A stretch of DNA of 64,000 nt from CAXBDP01 sp963974465. Its GTDB lineage: Bacteria; Bacteroidota; Bacteroidia; Cytophagales; Cyclobacteriaceae. Made by a program: the position numbers and the translations under genes. The stretch lies in the NCBI GenBank assembly GCA_049340005.1, contig JBMPIY010000011.1; one strand, written 5' to 3'. The notes beneath the pieces are model-generated. The model did no database searches, was not told where the DNA came from, and saw nothing but the letters and a program-made list of their open reading frames with translations. Of the stretch, positions 16,046-23,904 are shown one piece after another; the first letter of the stretch is position 1; each line of letters opens with the position of its first letter.

Positions 16046-16959
16046 GAGCGAGGGTACTGAAATCGACAGGATCATGGTATCAGGTGGAGTTGGAAGATGG
16101 TAGCAAGATGGATTGCCGTTTGCGTGGCAAATTCAAAAACCTTGAACTCAAGGTGACGAATCCTATTGCCGTAGGCGACTGGGTACTGATTGAACCTGAT
16201 GATGATGGTAAAGGAATTATCTCCGAAATCGAGCCTCGCAGGAATTATTTTATTCGTAAATCTGTGAAAAAAACAGATCACGCCCATTTAATTGCTGCAA
16301 ATATTGATCAAGCAATTTTGGTGGTAACCTTGGCACTGCCAAGAACCTCACTTGGGTTTATAGATCGCTTTTTGGTTAGCATAGAAGCTTTCCGTATTCC
16401 AGGTGTTTTACTGTTCAATAAAGCTGACATTATGGATGAGGTGATGCTTGCTTATCAGAAAGAGTTAGCCGAATTGTATCAGAATTTAGGTTATAAATGC
16501 CTTTTAGTATCTGCCGAAACCGGACAAGGAATGAACGAAGTAAGTGAGATACTTAAAGGCAAACTAAGCGTATTCTCAGGCCACTCAGGTGCTGGCAAAT
16601 CAACATTGATTAACAGACTAATCCCAAATATTCGGCAAAAAACAGCTCAAGTCTCCTCATTTGCAAATAAAGGCGTTCACACGACTACATTTGCCGAAAT
16701 GTTTGAAGTAGATTCAGATACATGGGTCATTGACACCCCGGGAATTAAGGAGTTGGGATTAGTTGAAATGGAGGAGTGGGAAATCAGCCATTATTTTCCG
16801 GAAATGCGCCATTTCTTAGGCCAATGTAAGTTCAACAACTGTCTGCACATCAATGAACCTAATTGCAAAATCATTGAAGCCTTGGACGCCGGACAAATTG
16901 CTATCAGCAGGTACAACTCCTATCTCAGTATGCTGATGAATGAAGAGAGTCATCGGTAA
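16033..16959 (+). CDS. rsgA: Ribosome small subunit-dependent GTPase A
   Basis: A 308-residue circularly permuted GTPase that helps late maturation of the 30S subunit. Order: OB-fold (about 1-75), G4 LLFNKADI, then G1 SGHSGAGKSTLINRL and G3 DTPGIKELG, and a C-terminal zinc knuckle (CKFNNCLHINEPNC). Permutation G4-G1-G3 identifies the YjeQ/RsgA family. The start codon lies inside waaA, so the two are translationally coupled. Confidence 0.96.
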   Translation: MDRLRARVLKSTGSWYQVELEDGSKMDCRLRGKFKNLELKVTNPIAVGDWVLIEPDDDGKGIISEIEPRRNYFIRKSVKKTDHAHLIAANIDQAILVVTLALPRTSLGFIDRFLVSIEAFRIPGVLLFNKADIMDEVMLAYQKELAELYQNLGYKCLLVSAETGQGMNEVSEILKGKLSVFSGHSGAGKSTLINRLIPNIRQKTAQVSSFANKGVHTTTFAEMFEVDSDTWVIDTPGIKELGLVEMEEWEISHYFPEMRHFLGQCKFNNCLHINEPNCKIIEALDAGQIAISRYNSYLSMLMNEESHR

Positions 16960-17110
16960 AAGATTGTTAAGAATTCAGATTTTCTCCCATTTTATAATTT
17001 AATCTAATTATAAGTAATTATTTCATATTAGAATAAGTAAATTGAAATAAATATAACTTAATTCTAATTATAGCCGTTAAAGTAACTATAACTAATCAAA
17101 ATTATATATT

Positions 17111-17293
17111 ATGAATAACTTAAAAATTAAAGGAAACTGGAACGAATTAAAAGGTAAATTAAAGCAAGAGTACGGTGAACTCACTGACAATGATTTAGTA
17201 TATGCTGAAGGCCAAGAAGACGAACTACTTGGTAGAATTCAGAAAAAAACTGGCAAAGCTAAGGATGAACTTAAGCAAATGCTTTTTGAATAG
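17111..17293 (+). CDS. CsbD family stress-response protein
   Basis: A 60-residue protein matching CsbD almost throughout: LKIKGNWNELKGKLKQEYG, LTDNDLVYAEGQEDELLGRI, QKKTGKAKDEL. CsbD proteins are small, charged, often abundant under stress, and of unknown molecular function. The preceding 150 bases are extremely AT-rich with two copies of TCTAATTATA, likely holding its promoter. A bidirectional terminator follows. Confidence 0.93.
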   Translation: MNNLKIKGNWNELKGKLKQEYGELTDNDLVYAEGQEDELLGRIQKKTGKAKDELKQMLFE

Positions 17294-17316
17294 TAAGTAT
17301 AATTCCATAAAATAAT

Positions 17317-17349
17317 AAAATGGCTCTTGGACAATCAAGAGCCATTTTT
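17317..17349. terminator. Bidirectional terminator between csbD and NlpE-like gene
   Basis: Arms TGGCTCTTG (17321-17329) and CAAGAGCCA (17336-17344) make a perfect 9-bp stem with A-run before and T-run after, so it serves both converging genes. Confidence 0.9.
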
Positions 17350-17401
17350 ATTGTATACTGAACTGGTTTTCATTCATATACAAATCAAAACCTCAACTAT
17401 G

Positions 17402-17866
17402 CTAAAAATCTAATACAGATCCTACCTTCACAAAAGTATAAGGACTGTCAAAATCTCCTATCCTGTTACCATCAGCATCAAGTTTGAAAAGTACATTTTC
17501 ACCTACTTGGTAATAATGCAAATTAGGATCTTGACCATCAATCATTAATTTAATTTTTCCTCCCGCTTCATTCCATTCGAATTCGCCTTCTACTATTTCT
17601 ACCTCATCAGCTTTACCCAAATACTTTGAATGCATCACAAAACTACCATCCAGATTCAGTTGAATTTGAATTGCTATTCCTTCACAATCCTCACAAGGTA
17701 ATATGGATTTATAAGCTCCATTCCAGTCAAGTGAATTCCTACTATTTGCACCACCTATAACCGCCTCTTCTTGTGGAGATTGGGTCAAATTTTCCTTGTT
17801 AGATTTTTGTGATTCGCACGCACATGAAAGAAATAAAACTACTGAGAGACTGAAAAGTATTTTCAT
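17402..17866 (-). CDS. NlpE-like copper-resistance/envelope stress lipoprotein
   Basis: A 154-residue lipoprotein: signal LFSLSVVLFLSCACES with lipobox Cys. The mature part matches the NlpE N-terminal domain, whose signature Y-x-x-x-L-P-C-x-x-C-x-G-I appears as YKSILPCEDCEGIAIQIQL around residues 50-70. In enterobacteria NlpE senses surface and lipoprotein-sorting stress; in Bacteroidota the role is unproven. The CxxC pair could bind metal or form a disulfide. An octamer copy is at 17559. Confidence 0.85.
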   Translation of the reverse strand: MKILFSLSVVLFLSCACESQKSNKENLTQSPQEEAVIGGANSRNSLDWNGAYKSILPCEDCEGIAIQIQLNLDGSFVMHSKYLGKADEVEIVEGEFEWNEAGGKIKLMIDGQDPNLHYYQVGENVLFKLDADGNRIGDFDSPYTFVKVGSVLDF

Positions 17867-17893
17867 TTTTTAGATTTTTCGAATAAGCAACTT

Positions 17894-18172
17894 TTACTGT
17901 CTTTTCTTAAAAATAGACTCCGCGGCTTTCACAATTTCCTGCCCTGCAGTTTCCAAATGATCGAGCATTTCTTGCCACCTTGGATTATTTTTCTCCTTAA
18001 ATTCTCTAAACTCATCTTCTAACTTATCCCGCTCTTTTTTCAATTTTTCAATCTCTTTGTCTGCATCAAAACCCTTTTCCTTGGCTTTTTCCTTCATTTT
18101 GCGAGTAAGTTCATCTATTTTCTTACCCAAGTCGTTTAGAATTCTTTGTGCTCTACCTTCTTGATTTTCCAT
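17894..18172 (-). CDS. Small charged coiled-coil protein
   Basis: A 92-residue protein made almost entirely of charged heptads (ELTRKMKEKAKEKGFDADKE, LKKERDKLEDEFREFKE), predicted as a long helix or coiled coil, with no signal peptide and no membrane helix. No family is recognised with confidence. It lies 27 bases upstream of the NlpE-like gene on the same strand and may share its transcript; its proximity to csbD and NlpE suggests a stress role, as inference only. Confidence 0.7.
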   Translation of the reverse strand: MENQEGRAQRILNDLGKKIDELTRKMKEKAKEKGFDADKEIEKLKKERDKLEDEFREFKEKNNPRWQEMLDHLETAGQEIVKAAESIFKKRQ

Positions 18173-18289
18173 TTTCTGTTAATTATAATTTATTAATTAC
18201 TGATTCTTGCTAAGTTTAAGGACAGCTTTTCACTTTTTTTAAAAATATGAAATAAGCCTTTTAATAACGCGAATCAATATGCTAAAGAT

Positions 18290-18994
18290 ATGACTAAATC
18301 AAAACTAAAATCAACCCATCCAAAAGAAGAAAATATGGTAGAAGTTGTTGTAGAAAAGCTCCATAGTAAGGCTGAATTGAAACAAAAAATTTATGCAAAC
18401 CTCAAAGAGTTCTTCAAAATACTAAAAATTGAAGCGGCACAAATAAATTTAGAACTCACATCAAAAACCCAAGATTTTAATCCGAAAATTAGTGTAGCAT
18501 TCAATGATATATCAGATTTCGAGTTTAGAATTACTGCGGGCGGAGACACATTAGTGGCTGTCATGCAAAGCAATATTATTCAACTCAACCCTGAGCACCC
18601 ATTTCTAAAAAGGAGATATTTCAAAGAAAACCCGGCTTACTTTGGACAAATTGTACTTTATAATTTCTTGGAAGATTCATTCCGCTATAATAGAATGAAC
18701 GATTACGGCTACTTAGTTGGGAGAATTTTTATCGATGCGAATAATCGTCTATTTGCAGAAGGAGATCGACAAGTTCATTATTGTTTTGACGATCCGGAAA
18801 ACGCTTTTATGACCAATGAAAACGCAAGATTGCTATTGCTTAAAGGCATTTCTGCAATGATAGACAATGATTTAATGGCACCTGAGTTCCAACAAGTACA
18901 GGTGATCACCCTTGCCCAAAAAGAAAATTATACAATAACAGAAGCTAGAGGTCAAAAAATCGGTTTTCAAGCAAGCTATAATGCAGAGAGGTAA
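18290..18994 (+). CDS. Conserved hypothetical cytoplasmic protein
   Basis: A 234-residue protein with no signal peptide or membrane helix. The basic N-terminus (MTKSKLKSTHPKEEN) is followed by a mixed alpha/beta body with repeated aromatic positions (e.g. YFKENPAYFGQIVLYNFLED, YNRMNDYGYLVGRIFIDANN). I recognise no catalytic motif and no family. It is transcribed divergently from the coiled-coil gene and lies 70 bases before egtB, with which it might be co-transcribed. Confidence 0.7.
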   Translation: MTKSKLKSTHPKEENMVEVVVEKLHSKAELKQKIYANLKEFFKILKIEAAQINLELTSKTQDFNPKISVAFNDISDFEFRITAGGDTLVAVMQSNIIQLNPEHPFLKRRYFKENPAYFGQIVLYNFLEDSFRYNRMNDYGYLVGRIFIDANNRLFAEGDRQVHYCFDDPENAFMTNENARLLLLKGISAMIDNDLMAPEFQQVQVITLAQKENYTITEARGQKIGFQASYNAER

Positions 18995-19064
18995 TACTTA
19001 TCATATCAATGGATAAACTATTTTCATAAATAAACCTTAGTATAATAGACATATAAAAAACACT

Positions 19065-20213
19065 ATGTTAGAAAGATTCAAAACCATACGAGACTATACT
19101 GTAAATATTTGCAAACCATTAGAGATTGAAGACCATATAGTGCAGCCAAGCATGGATGTGAGCCCACCAAAGTGGCATTTGGCGCATACTACGTGGTTTT
19201 TTGAGGAGTTTATTCTAAAGCCCAATTTCAAAAACTACAGCCCATTTCATCCCAAATACAATTACCTTTTCAACAGCTATTATGAGAGCATGGGCGAAAG
19301 AGTAATGCGGGTGGATCGTGGCAATATGAGCAGACCAAGCGTTGGTGATATTCTAAAATATAGAAAATATGTAGATCAGAATATGATTGAATTGATTCCT
19401 TCATTACCTGAAAACCTCTATGGCTTATTAGAAATTGGTTTCCAACATGAGCAGCAACATCAAGAACTTTTATTAACAGACATAAAATATATACTCGGCC
19501 ACAATCCTTTATTTCCTGCCTATAAAGAAGATTTTAAGGAATATAATGGAAGACTGTTAAATGCAAAAGGATCATATTTAAGCTTTCCTGAAGGGATATA
19601 TGAAATAGGTTTTAAAGGAAATGGGTTTTGCTTTGATAATGAAAAAGAGGTTCATAAAGTATTCTTACAAGAGTTTGAGATTGCCGAACAATTAATTAGC
19701 AATGGCGAGTATTTGGAATTCATAAAAGCGGGAGGTTATCAAACCGCAGCTTATTGGTATAGTGACGCATGGGCTTGGGTAAATCAGCACAAAATTACCA
19801 GTCCGCTCTATTGGCATCAGATAAATGAGCAATGGCATCGCTACAGCTTAGCAGGCTTAGAGCCATTACCAATGAATGAGCCGGTTACCCATATTAGCCA
19901 TTACGAAGCTGCTGCCTTTGCAGAATGGAAAGGCTTGCGATTGCCTACAGAATTTGAATGGGAAGTAGTGGCAGATAAATTAGACTATGGTCAAAGATGG
20001 GAACACACCCAAAGTGCATATTTGGCTTATCCTGGTTATCGAAAACCTGCTGGCGCTGTTGGTGAATACAATGGCAAGTTTATGATAAACCAAATGGTAT
20101 TACGAGGAGCCTCAATTGCTACTCCCGAAAATCATTCGCGCAAAACTTATCGTAATTTTTTCCACCCGCAATTACAATGGCAATTCACAGGAATAAGACT
20201 GTGTAAAAAGTAA
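19065..20213 (+). CDS. egtB: Ergothioneine biosynthesis sulfoxide synthase
   Basis: A 382-residue non-heme iron enzyme joining a sulfur donor to trimethylhistidine. An N-terminal DinB-type four-helix domain supplies iron ligands: His41 (WHLAHTTWFFEEF), His128 and His132 (HEQQHQE), which fits the EgtB HX3HXE pattern. The C-terminal FGE-sulfatase domain shows EFEIAEQLISNGEYLEFI, GLRLPTEFEWEV and GIRLCKK at its end. egtD follows 5 bases later. No EgtA, EgtC or EgtE is nearby, so sulfur may come from cysteine or by a shortened pathway. An octamer copy is at 19728. Confidence 0.92.
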   Translation: MLERFKTIRDYTVNICKPLEIEDHIVQPSMDVSPPKWHLAHTTWFFEEFILKPNFKNYSPFHPKYNYLFNSYYESMGERVMRVDRGNMSRPSVGDILKYRKYVDQNMIELIPSLPENLYGLLEIGFQHEQQHQELLLTDIKYILGHNPLFPAYKEDFKEYNGRLLNAKGSYLSFPEGIYEIGFKGNGFCFDNEKEVHKVFLQEFEIAEQLISNGEYLEFIKAGGYQTAAYWYSDAWAWVNQHKITSPLYWHQINEQWHRYSLAGLEPLPMNEPVTHISHYEAAAFAEWKGLRLPTEFEWEVVADKLDYGQRWEHTQSAYLAYPGYRKPAGAVGEYNGKFMINQMVLRGASIATPENHSRKTYRNFFHPQLQWQFTGIRLCKK

Positions 20214-20218
20214 GCTAT

Positions 20219-21178
20219 ATGACAGAGAAAATTCAAAGTGAACTCGCACAGGCAGTAATCAAAGGGTTAAAAGAAAAACCTAAATCTTTACCCTCATGGC
20301 TATTTTATGATGATAATGGAGACCGAATTTTTCAAGAAATAATGGCAATGCCAGAGTATTACCTCACTAATTGTGAACTCAGTATTTTGAAGACAAACAA
20401 AGGCCCTCTTCTTGAAATTCTAAAAAGTGAATCGAAGCATATCAAGTTGATAGAATTGGGTGCCGGGGATGGAATAAAAACAGAAATATTACTAGAGCAT
20501 TTTCTCAAAAAAAAACTCGACTTCGAGTACAATCCTGTGGATGTGTCTGCTGCAGTCTTGGAGCAATTGGAAACAAGGTTAAAGAAAAACCTCCCGCATT
20601 TACAAATTGAAAGTAAAAATCAACAATTTAAGGATGCATTGATAGAAATGCATGAGCACAATGAAAATCGAAAGTTTGTTCTTTTTATGGGTGCTAATAT
20701 TGGCAACTTCAACTTAGAGGATGCACAATTATTTATCAATCAAATTAGTATGCGGCTAAATCAAGGAGATTATCTAATGGTAGGTTTCGATCTAAAAAAA
20801 CTGCCACGCATAATTCAAAAAGCCTACGACGATCCGCATGGCATTACCAGCCGATTCAACCTCAACTTATTACAAAGACTAAACAATGAACTCGATGCAA
20901 ATTTCAATATAAATCAATTCGAGCACTACAGTTATTACGATATTACTTCAGGTGCTTCCAAAAGCTATTTGGTGAGTAAAGTTGAACAGAAAGTATATTT
21001 GAAAGATGTTGATTTAGAAGTGACTTTTGGCGAAGCCGAATATATCCACACAGAGGTTTCGCAGAAATACGATATGGATATGATTAAAAAATTGGCCGAA
21101 ATTGCAAATCTATCCATTAAAGAAATCTATTTTGATAAGGATAATTATTTCGCTGACGTACTTTTCAAGAAACAGTAA
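20219..21178 (+). CDS. egtD: L-histidine N(alpha)-methyltransferase
   Basis: A 319-residue SAM-dependent enzyme that trimethylates histidine to hercynine, the EgtB substrate. The SAM motif is IELGAGDGIKTEILLEHF; the middle LFMGANIGNF and later FDLKK are typical of EgtD (DUF2260). The N-terminal LPSWLFYDDNGDRIFQEIM helix-loop is also characteristic. It forms a two-gene operon with egtB. Together they indicate ergothioneine formation, a thiol antioxidant. An octamer copy is at 20590. Confidence 0.94.
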   Translation: MTEKIQSELAQAVIKGLKEKPKSLPSWLFYDDNGDRIFQEIMAMPEYYLTNCELSILKTNKGPLLEILKSESKHIKLIELGAGDGIKTEILLEHFLKKKLDFEYNPVDVSAAVLEQLETRLKKNLPHLQIESKNQQFKDALIEMHEHNENRKFVLFMGANIGNFNLEDAQLFINQISMRLNQGDYLMVGFDLKKLPRIIQKAYDDPHGITSRFNLNLLQRLNNELDANFNINQFEHYSYYDITSGASKSYLVSKVEQKVYLKDVDLEVTFGEAEYIHTEVSQKYDMDMIKKLAEIANLSIKEIYFDKDNYFADVLFKKQ

Positions 21179-21304
21179 TATATAAAAAGGTCTTATAATA
21201 AACCCCTTATCAAGCTGAAATGCATATGGTATAAATTTTATTTCTACAGTTTTCATTAAGCCCTATATTGACTATTAATTCAATTGAAAATCAACATTAG
21301 GCTT

Positions 21305-22795
21305 ATGAAAATTTTAACCTCCAGAATTTCAGCGATTGTATTCATGCTGGTTCTATTTATTGCGAGTGCGCAGGCACAGGACAGAAAATTGCCAGTAGAA
21401 ACTGCAATTACTACCAATCATGAAGTCACAATTAAGGGTCAGCGTGTACCATACACTGCTACTGCTGGAACTCAACCAGTTTGGGATGAAGATGGTGATC
21501 CAATCGCCTCCCTTTTTTATACATATTATGAGCGCACTGATATCTCTGATAAGACCAAAAGGCCATTGGTTATTTCGTTCAATGGTGGTCCAGGATCTGC
21601 TTCCATCTGGATGCACCTCGCCTACACTGGCCCTAAAGTTTTGAATATTGATGATGAAGGATATCCAATTCAACCTTATGGATTTAAAGATAATCCCCAC
21701 TCAATATTGGATGTAGCAGATATTGTTTTTGTAGATCCAGTAAACACTGGTTACTCAAGAATCACTGGTGAAGATGTAAGTCGCTTTACTTTCTTCGGTG
21801 TAAATGAAGATATCGAATATCTTTCGGATTGGGTAAACACATTCGTTACACGTCAAGATCGTTGGGCTTCTCCAAAATATTTGATTGGCGAAAGTTATGG
21901 TACCACTAGAGTATCAGGTATGGCTTTACAATTACAAAATGCACATTGGATGTACCTTAACGGCGTAATCCTTGTTTCGCCTACTGGCTTAGGAATCGAT
22001 AGGTCAGGCCCAGTTGCTGCGGCTAATTACCTACCTTACTATGCAGCTACAGCTTGGTATCACAAAGTACTTCCTGCAGATTTACAAGCAAAAGATTTAG
22101 ATGAAATTCTTCCTGAGGTTGAGCAATATACACTTGATGTGGTAATCCCAGCTATTACCCGTGGAGGCAGTTTAGATCCAGCCAAAAGAAGAGAAATTGC
22201 TACACAAATGGCTCGCTATTCAGGATTGAAAGTGGAAGTTATCCTTCAACACAACCTTGCTGTACCAACAGGCTTTTTCTGGAAAGAGCTTTTGAGAGAT
22301 CAAGGTTTAACGATTGGTCGCCTAGATTCTCGCTACCGTGGTATCGATGCAATGGATGCAGGCTCGGGACGTGACTACGACCCAGCACTTACATCCTGGA
22401 ACCATTCATTTGCTCCAGCGATGAATATGTATGCAAAGCAAGTATTAAAATTCGATACAGACCTTACCTATAACCTCTTTGGCCCTGTAAATCCTTGGAA
22501 CCGTAATGGTGACAATACTGGCGAAAACCTTCGCCAAGCGATGTTGCAAAACCCTTATATGCATGTAATGAACCAAAGCGGCTATTACGATGGCGGTACA
22601 GATTATTTCAATGCTAAATACAATCTATGGCAGATTAACTCCAATGGTAAATTGGGCGACAGACTTCGTTTCGAAGGCTACCGCAGTGGACACATGATGT
22701 ATCTACGGGCTGAAGATTTGAAGAATGCCAATGACCACGTAAGAGATTTCATTCAAAAATCTATGGTTGCAGAAGGTATTCCTGCGAAATACTAA
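21305..22795 (+). CDS. S10-family serine carboxypeptidase-like protein, exported
   Basis: About 496 residues; I chose the ATG at 21305 because it gives a clean signal peptide (MKILTSRISAIVFMLVLFIA, cleavage after AQAQ). The alpha/beta-hydrolase fold of S10 peptidases is evident: oxyanion FNGGPGSASIWMH, nucleophile Ser197 in IGESYGTTR, and the closing His in RSGHMMYLR. S10 enzymes remove C-terminal residues at acidic pH in eukaryotes; bacterial forms are poorly known. Monocistronic with its own terminator. Confidence 0.9.
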   Translation: MKILTSRISAIVFMLVLFIASAQAQDRKLPVETAITTNHEVTIKGQRVPYTATAGTQPVWDEDGDPIASLFYTYYERTDISDKTKRPLVISFNGGPGSASIWMHLAYTGPKVLNIDDEGYPIQPYGFKDNPHSILDVADIVFVDPVNTGYSRITGEDVSRFTFFGVNEDIEYLSDWVNTFVTRQDRWASPKYLIGESYGTTRVSGMALQLQNAHWMYLNGVILVSPTGLGIDRSGPVAAANYLPYYAATAWYHKVLPADLQAKDLDEILPEVEQYTLDVVIPAITRGGSLDPAKRREIATQMARYSGLKVEVILQHNLAVPTGFFWKELLRDQGLTIGRLDSRYRGIDAMDAGSGRDYDPALTSWNHSFAPAMNMYAKQVLKFDTDLTYNLFGPVNPWNRNGDNTGENLRQAMLQNPYMHVMNQSGYYDGGTDYFNAKYNLWQINSNGKLGDRLRFEGYRSGHMMYLRAEDLKNANDHVRDFIQKSMVAEGIPAKY

Positions 22796-22820
22796 TCAAT
22801 TTAATTACCTGATATTCAAG

Positions 22821-22851
22821 GCTCCAGTTTGATAGACTGGAGCTTTTTTTT
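22821..22851 (+). terminator. Intrinsic terminator after S10 peptidase
   Basis: GCTCCAG (22821-22827) and CTGGAGC (22837-22843) form a 7-bp stem with a 9-base loop followed by eight T. Confidence 0.93.
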
Positions 22852-23045
22852 ATTTCAATTCAGCTGAATACTATTTCTCCAAAAACGTGATTCAGACAAA
22901 TGAATAATACTTTACTCAATCTAATTGATCAAATAGCCCTTTGTCCTTAAACTCTCACGCTCAATCATTTTTATTGAAAATAAATATAGAAGAGCCTTAC
23001 ATTGAAGATATTCTATACAGTAACACTCACCAAAGCCTTAACCCA

Positions 23046-23783
23046 ATGAAAAAATGGAGCAAAAGAAAGATTTTTAAAACCGTATGGTTTACCATAGTCG
23101 GTATTTTCTTTATTTGGAATTTGAGTACCTTTCAATCGAGAGACCTACCAGAAGATGTATTTGAAAACAGCAGTAATGTAACTGTCAATATTACAGATGA
23201 CTACTTAGGATTTGAATCAAATTTGACGGGAGATGCTATAAATGTAATTTTCTTTCAAGGTGGCTTAGTGGACCCGAAAGCTTATGCACCTTTGGGTAGA
23301 AAGTTGGCCGAGAATGGCTACAACTGCTACATAATAAAAATGAACTGGAGATTGCCGATAAACGATTATCAAAAGACTTTGGAATTATTCGACTTGCCTA
23401 ATGGCAAATATGTAATTGGTGGCCATTCTCAAGGTGCAAAAATGGCCGCTCAGCTGGTCTATGAAAACCCAAGTCTTTTTGAAGGACTTTTCCTGCTCGG
23501 CACCTCTCATCCGAGAGATATTGATCTTTCCAATTCAGCTATCCCAACCCTAAAGCTATATGCTGAAAATGATGGCTTGGCAAGTGTTCCTGAAGTGATG
23601 GAAAATAGAAATAAACTTCCTGTTGGTGCAGATTTGGTTTTAGTAGAAGGCGGCAATCATTCTCAATTTGGATATATGGGTCAGCTTTTCATGGATAGCA
23701 GTGCGGATATTTCCTTAGAAGAACAACAAAAGATATGTCTTGAAAATATGCTGAGTTTGTTGGAGAAAGTAGCCCAAGATTAA
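23046..23783 (+). CDS. Membrane-anchored alpha/beta hydrolase
   Basis: A protein of 245 residues starting MKKWSKRKIFKTVWFTIVGI, a basic stretch followed by one membrane helix (signal anchor). I use this ATG instead of the longer frame from 22941, which begins with TTG and lacks coding character. The fold is that of a dienelactone-hydrolase-like or lipase-like enzyme: FFQGGLVDPKAY (oxyanion region), nucleophile Ser in GGHSQGAKMAAQ, Asp in AENDGLAS, His in GGNHSQFG. Substrate unknown. Related to the 'alpha/beta hydrolase family 5' proteins frequent in this phylum. Confidence 0.85.
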   Translation: MKKWSKRKIFKTVWFTIVGIFFIWNLSTFQSRDLPEDVFENSSNVTVNITDDYLGFESNLTGDAINVIFFQGGLVDPKAYAPLGRKLAENGYNCYIIKMNWRLPINDYQKTLELFDLPNGKYVIGGHSQGAKMAAQLVYENPSLFEGLFLLGTSHPRDIDLSNSAIPTLKLYAENDGLASVPEVMENRNKLPVGADLVLVEGGNHSQFGYMGQLFMDSSADISLEEQQKICLENMLSLLEKVAQD

Positions 23784-23839
23784 CCGTTTAATGATTATAG
23801 AAAAGTGAGAGAATAGCGCATCCATAATTCAATCACCTT

Positions 23840-23895
23840 TTAGCTAAAATAATTAGCTAAAAGATTTTGCTTAATTACTAAAATATTTAGTAATT
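23840..23895. promoter_or_regulatory. Operator-like palindromes upstream of dnaE2
   Basis: Two direct copies of TTAGCTAAAA (23840-23849 and 23853-23862), each containing the palindrome TTAGCTAA, precede a perfect 10-bp inverted repeat with a 3-base spacer: AATTACTAAA (23873-23882), ATA, TTTAGTAATT (23886-23895). The larger palindrome ends 9 bases before the dnaE2 ATG. A repressor binding here would block transcription or initiation; a LexA-like damage regulator is a reasonable guess, not shown. Confidence 0.55.
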
Positions 23896-23904
23896 TGTAG
23901 TTCT

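Noticed and set aside
21353..21700. 115-residue minus-strand ORF opposite the S10 peptidase
   Set aside because: Antisense to conserved peptidase motifs, with no promoter or homology.
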